Positions 31,686 through 32,697 of a DNA stretch of 32,697 nucleotides are shown one piece after another. Numbering within the stretch: position 1 is the stretch's first letter; each line of letters begins with the position of its first letter. The DNA comes from SYIM01 sp044359405 (GTDB taxonomy: Bacteria > Pseudomonadota > Gammaproteobacteria > Burkholderiales > Burkholderiaceae_E), in contig JBIKMC010000004.1 in the NCBI GenBank assembly GCA_044359405.1, forward strand, positions 1-32,697, in the 5' to 3' direction. The notes under the pieces are model-generated. The model ran no database searches and was not told where the DNA came from. It saw nothing but the letters and a program-made list of their open reading frames with translations. The position numbers were made by a program, and so were the translations under genes.

Positions 31686-32582
31686 TTGAGCAATGCTGAT
31701 CGCCCTGCCGGGCGTGAACTGATCTGGCTGGCCCTGGTGACGGTGATCTGGGGCATGAACTGGTCGATGATGAAGCTGGGTGTGTCGGATATTCCGCCCA
31801 TGACTTTTCGTGCCCTCACCATGACCGTGGGTCTGCCGGTACTGTGGTTGATCATCCGGGTCAATGGCGAAAGCGTCGCCGTACCGCGTGAGCACTGGGG
31901 TGAGCTCACCGTTATCGCGTTGACCAATATGACGGTCTGGTACATCTGCGTCATGTATGGCGTCATGCTTCTGCCCTCGGGGCGTGCCGCCATCCTGGGT
32001 TACACCATGCCGATCTGGGTCGCGCTTCTCGGAGTGCTTCTGTTTGGTGACCGGCCAGAGCGTCGCCTGCTGTTGGGTGTGGCGGCGGCGGCGGCGGGCG
32101 TGAGCCTGCTGCTGGCGGGTGAATTCTCAGCGATCAGCGGCAGCCCGCTGGGTTCGCTGCTGATTCTGGGTGCTGCGGTGACCTGGGGATATGGAACGCA
32201 TCGTATGCGTAGACGGCGACAGCCAACCTCAGCCCTGGTGGTTACCTTTTGGGCGCTGTTGCAGTCCTGGCTGGCCTGTGCCTGTCTGGCACTGCTGACC
32301 GAGCGTGGTCAATGGGACGGGCAGGCGAGTATGGCCGCCTGGGTGGCAGTCTTTTACAACGGCGTGCTGATTTTCGCCTTCACACAGGTACTCTGGTTTC
32401 GCCTGGCATCGACCCTGCCGCCCATGGCTAGCAGCCTGTCGGTCATGCTGATTCCGGTGATTGGCGTATTTGCGGGGACGCTGTGGCTGGGCGAGCCGAT
32501 CGCATGGCAGGACTGGGCTGCGTTGGGCTGTATTGTGCTGGCCATTGCCTCGGTACTGCTGCCGCGCTCACTGCGGCGCTGA
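31686..32582 (+). CDS. EamA/DMT-family membrane transporter
   Basis: This 298-residue inner-membrane protein belongs to the drug/metabolite transporter superfamily. It has about ten spans arranged as two EamA repeats (about residues 10-140 and 155-290). WGMNWSMMKLG in the first span and the proline-rich DIPPMTFRAL after it are typical, and the second repeat has PVIGVFAGTLWLGE. The start is TTG, supported by GGAG five bases upstream; no in-frame ATG exists near it. It is divergent from pyrF with a 112-bp gap. Export of a metabolite is likely, but its identity is unknown. Confidence 0.9.
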   Translation: MSNADRPAGRELIWLALVTVIWGMNWSMMKLGVSDIPPMTFRALTMTVGLPVLWLIIRVNGESVAVPREHWGELTVIALTNMTVWYICVMYGVMLLPSGRAAILGYTMPIWVALLGVLLFGDRPERRLLLGVAAAAAGVSLLLAGEFSAISGSPLGSLLILGAAVTWGYGTHRMRRRRQPTSALVVTFWALLQSWLACACLALLTERGQWDGQASMAAWVAVFYNGVLIFAFTQVLWFRLASTLPPMASSLSVMLIPVIGVFAGTLWLGEPIAWQDWAALGCIVLAIASVLLPRSLRR

Positions 32583-32647
32583 CCGCCTGCCGTGGTTGGG
32601 TGCGCCAGGCCCCACCGGGTCTACGGTAGGGCCCGCGCATGCGCCGC

Positions 32648-32697
32648 TTAGCCCAGGTGTTTCTTCCAAAAGGCCAGCATGCGCTCCCAGGCGAGCC
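32648..32697 (-). CDS. C-terminus of a probable dienelactone-hydrolase/alpha-beta hydrolase, cut by window edge
   Basis: Only the last 15 codons are visible (LAWERMLAFWKKHLG then TAA). The pattern WxRxLAFxxKHL at the very end is common in dienelactone hydrolases and related alpha/beta hydrolases. The 65 bp between this stop and the EamA stop contain no clear terminator. The family call is weak because no catalytic residue is visible. Confidence 0.4.
   Translation of the reverse strand, partial: LAWERMLAFWKKHLG

Noticed and set aside
32583..32647. Terminator between the EamA gene and the last partial gene
   Set aside because: The segment is GC-rich with small self-complementary stretches such as GGGCCC, but no stable stem followed by a T-run was found.

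Overview
The window reads as a chromosomal segment of a Gram-negative proteobacterium, most likely a betaproteobacterium of the Burkholderiales (inference). The grounds are high GC over most of its length, two TRAP carriers, an elongator tRNA-Met with a GGAATCATAATCC anticodon arm, a group-2 PyrF, and tightly packed operons with ATGA/GTGA stop-start overlaps. It is a catabolic and transport region with no phage or CRISPR. The only mobile-element trace is a decayed IS21-type transposase fragment.

Layout. (1) 1-3962, minus strand: a TRAP carrier (DctP, DctQ, DctM), a threonine-aldolase-family PLP enzyme, and the first codons of what looks like a hydantoinase-A-type protein. An overlapping double dyad lies just upstream of the promoter. 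(2) 4318-9714, minus strand: an ABC importer of carbohydrate type (ATPase, Tat-exported binding protein, two permeases) followed by a mandelate-racemase-group enolase-superfamily enzyme. It is divergent from a LysR regulator (9819-10808), with two back-to-back promoters whose -35 boxes lie 5 bp apart. A GMC-family FAD oxidoreductase (10753-12372) converges on the LysR gene and overlaps it. This block looks more AT-rich than its surroundings. Beyond it lie a strong hairpin, the IS21 fragment and tRNA-Met, so it may be acquired DNA. (3) 13377-13718: a small secreted protein. (4) 13929-18104, plus strand: an ABC importer of NitT/TauT type (binding protein, ATPase, permease) with an amidohydrolase that carries an unusual Cys/His-rich C-terminal tail. 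(5) 18110-19178, minus strand: an LrgA/LrgB pair, divergent from an FAD/NAD(P) oxidoreductase (19219-20673). (6) 20684-25469, minus strand: a second TRAP system (DctM, DctQ, DctP) downstream of a classical SDR dehydrogenase and an extended-SDR epimerase/dehydratase. The latter appears to lack an ATG/GTG/TTG start before its nucleotide-binding loop. (7) 25583-27374, plus strand: a PhnD-like binding-protein homologue without a signal peptide, translationally coupled to a fatty-acid desaturase. (8) 27377-31573, minus strand: pyrF, an OmpR-type response regulator, a histidine kinase and a DUF457-type membrane protein. (9) 31686-32582, plus strand: an EamA/DMT permease, then the last codons of a probable dienelactone-hydrolase-like gene on the minus strand.

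How the genes fit together. At least three clusters follow the same plan: a high-affinity uptake system coupled to one or a few enzymes for the imported compound. These are TRAP plus aldolase plus HyuA; ABC plus enolase-superfamily dehydratase plus perhaps GMC oxidase; and NitT/TauT ABC plus amidohydrolase. A fourth, the second TRAP system with two SDR enzymes, is likely but separated by a 156-bp gap. The substrates cannot be read from sequence. No wholly new machinery is evident. The most unusual points are the possible non-AUG start, the PhnD-like/desaturase pairing, the amidohydrolase tail, and the shared LysR/ABC promoter region.
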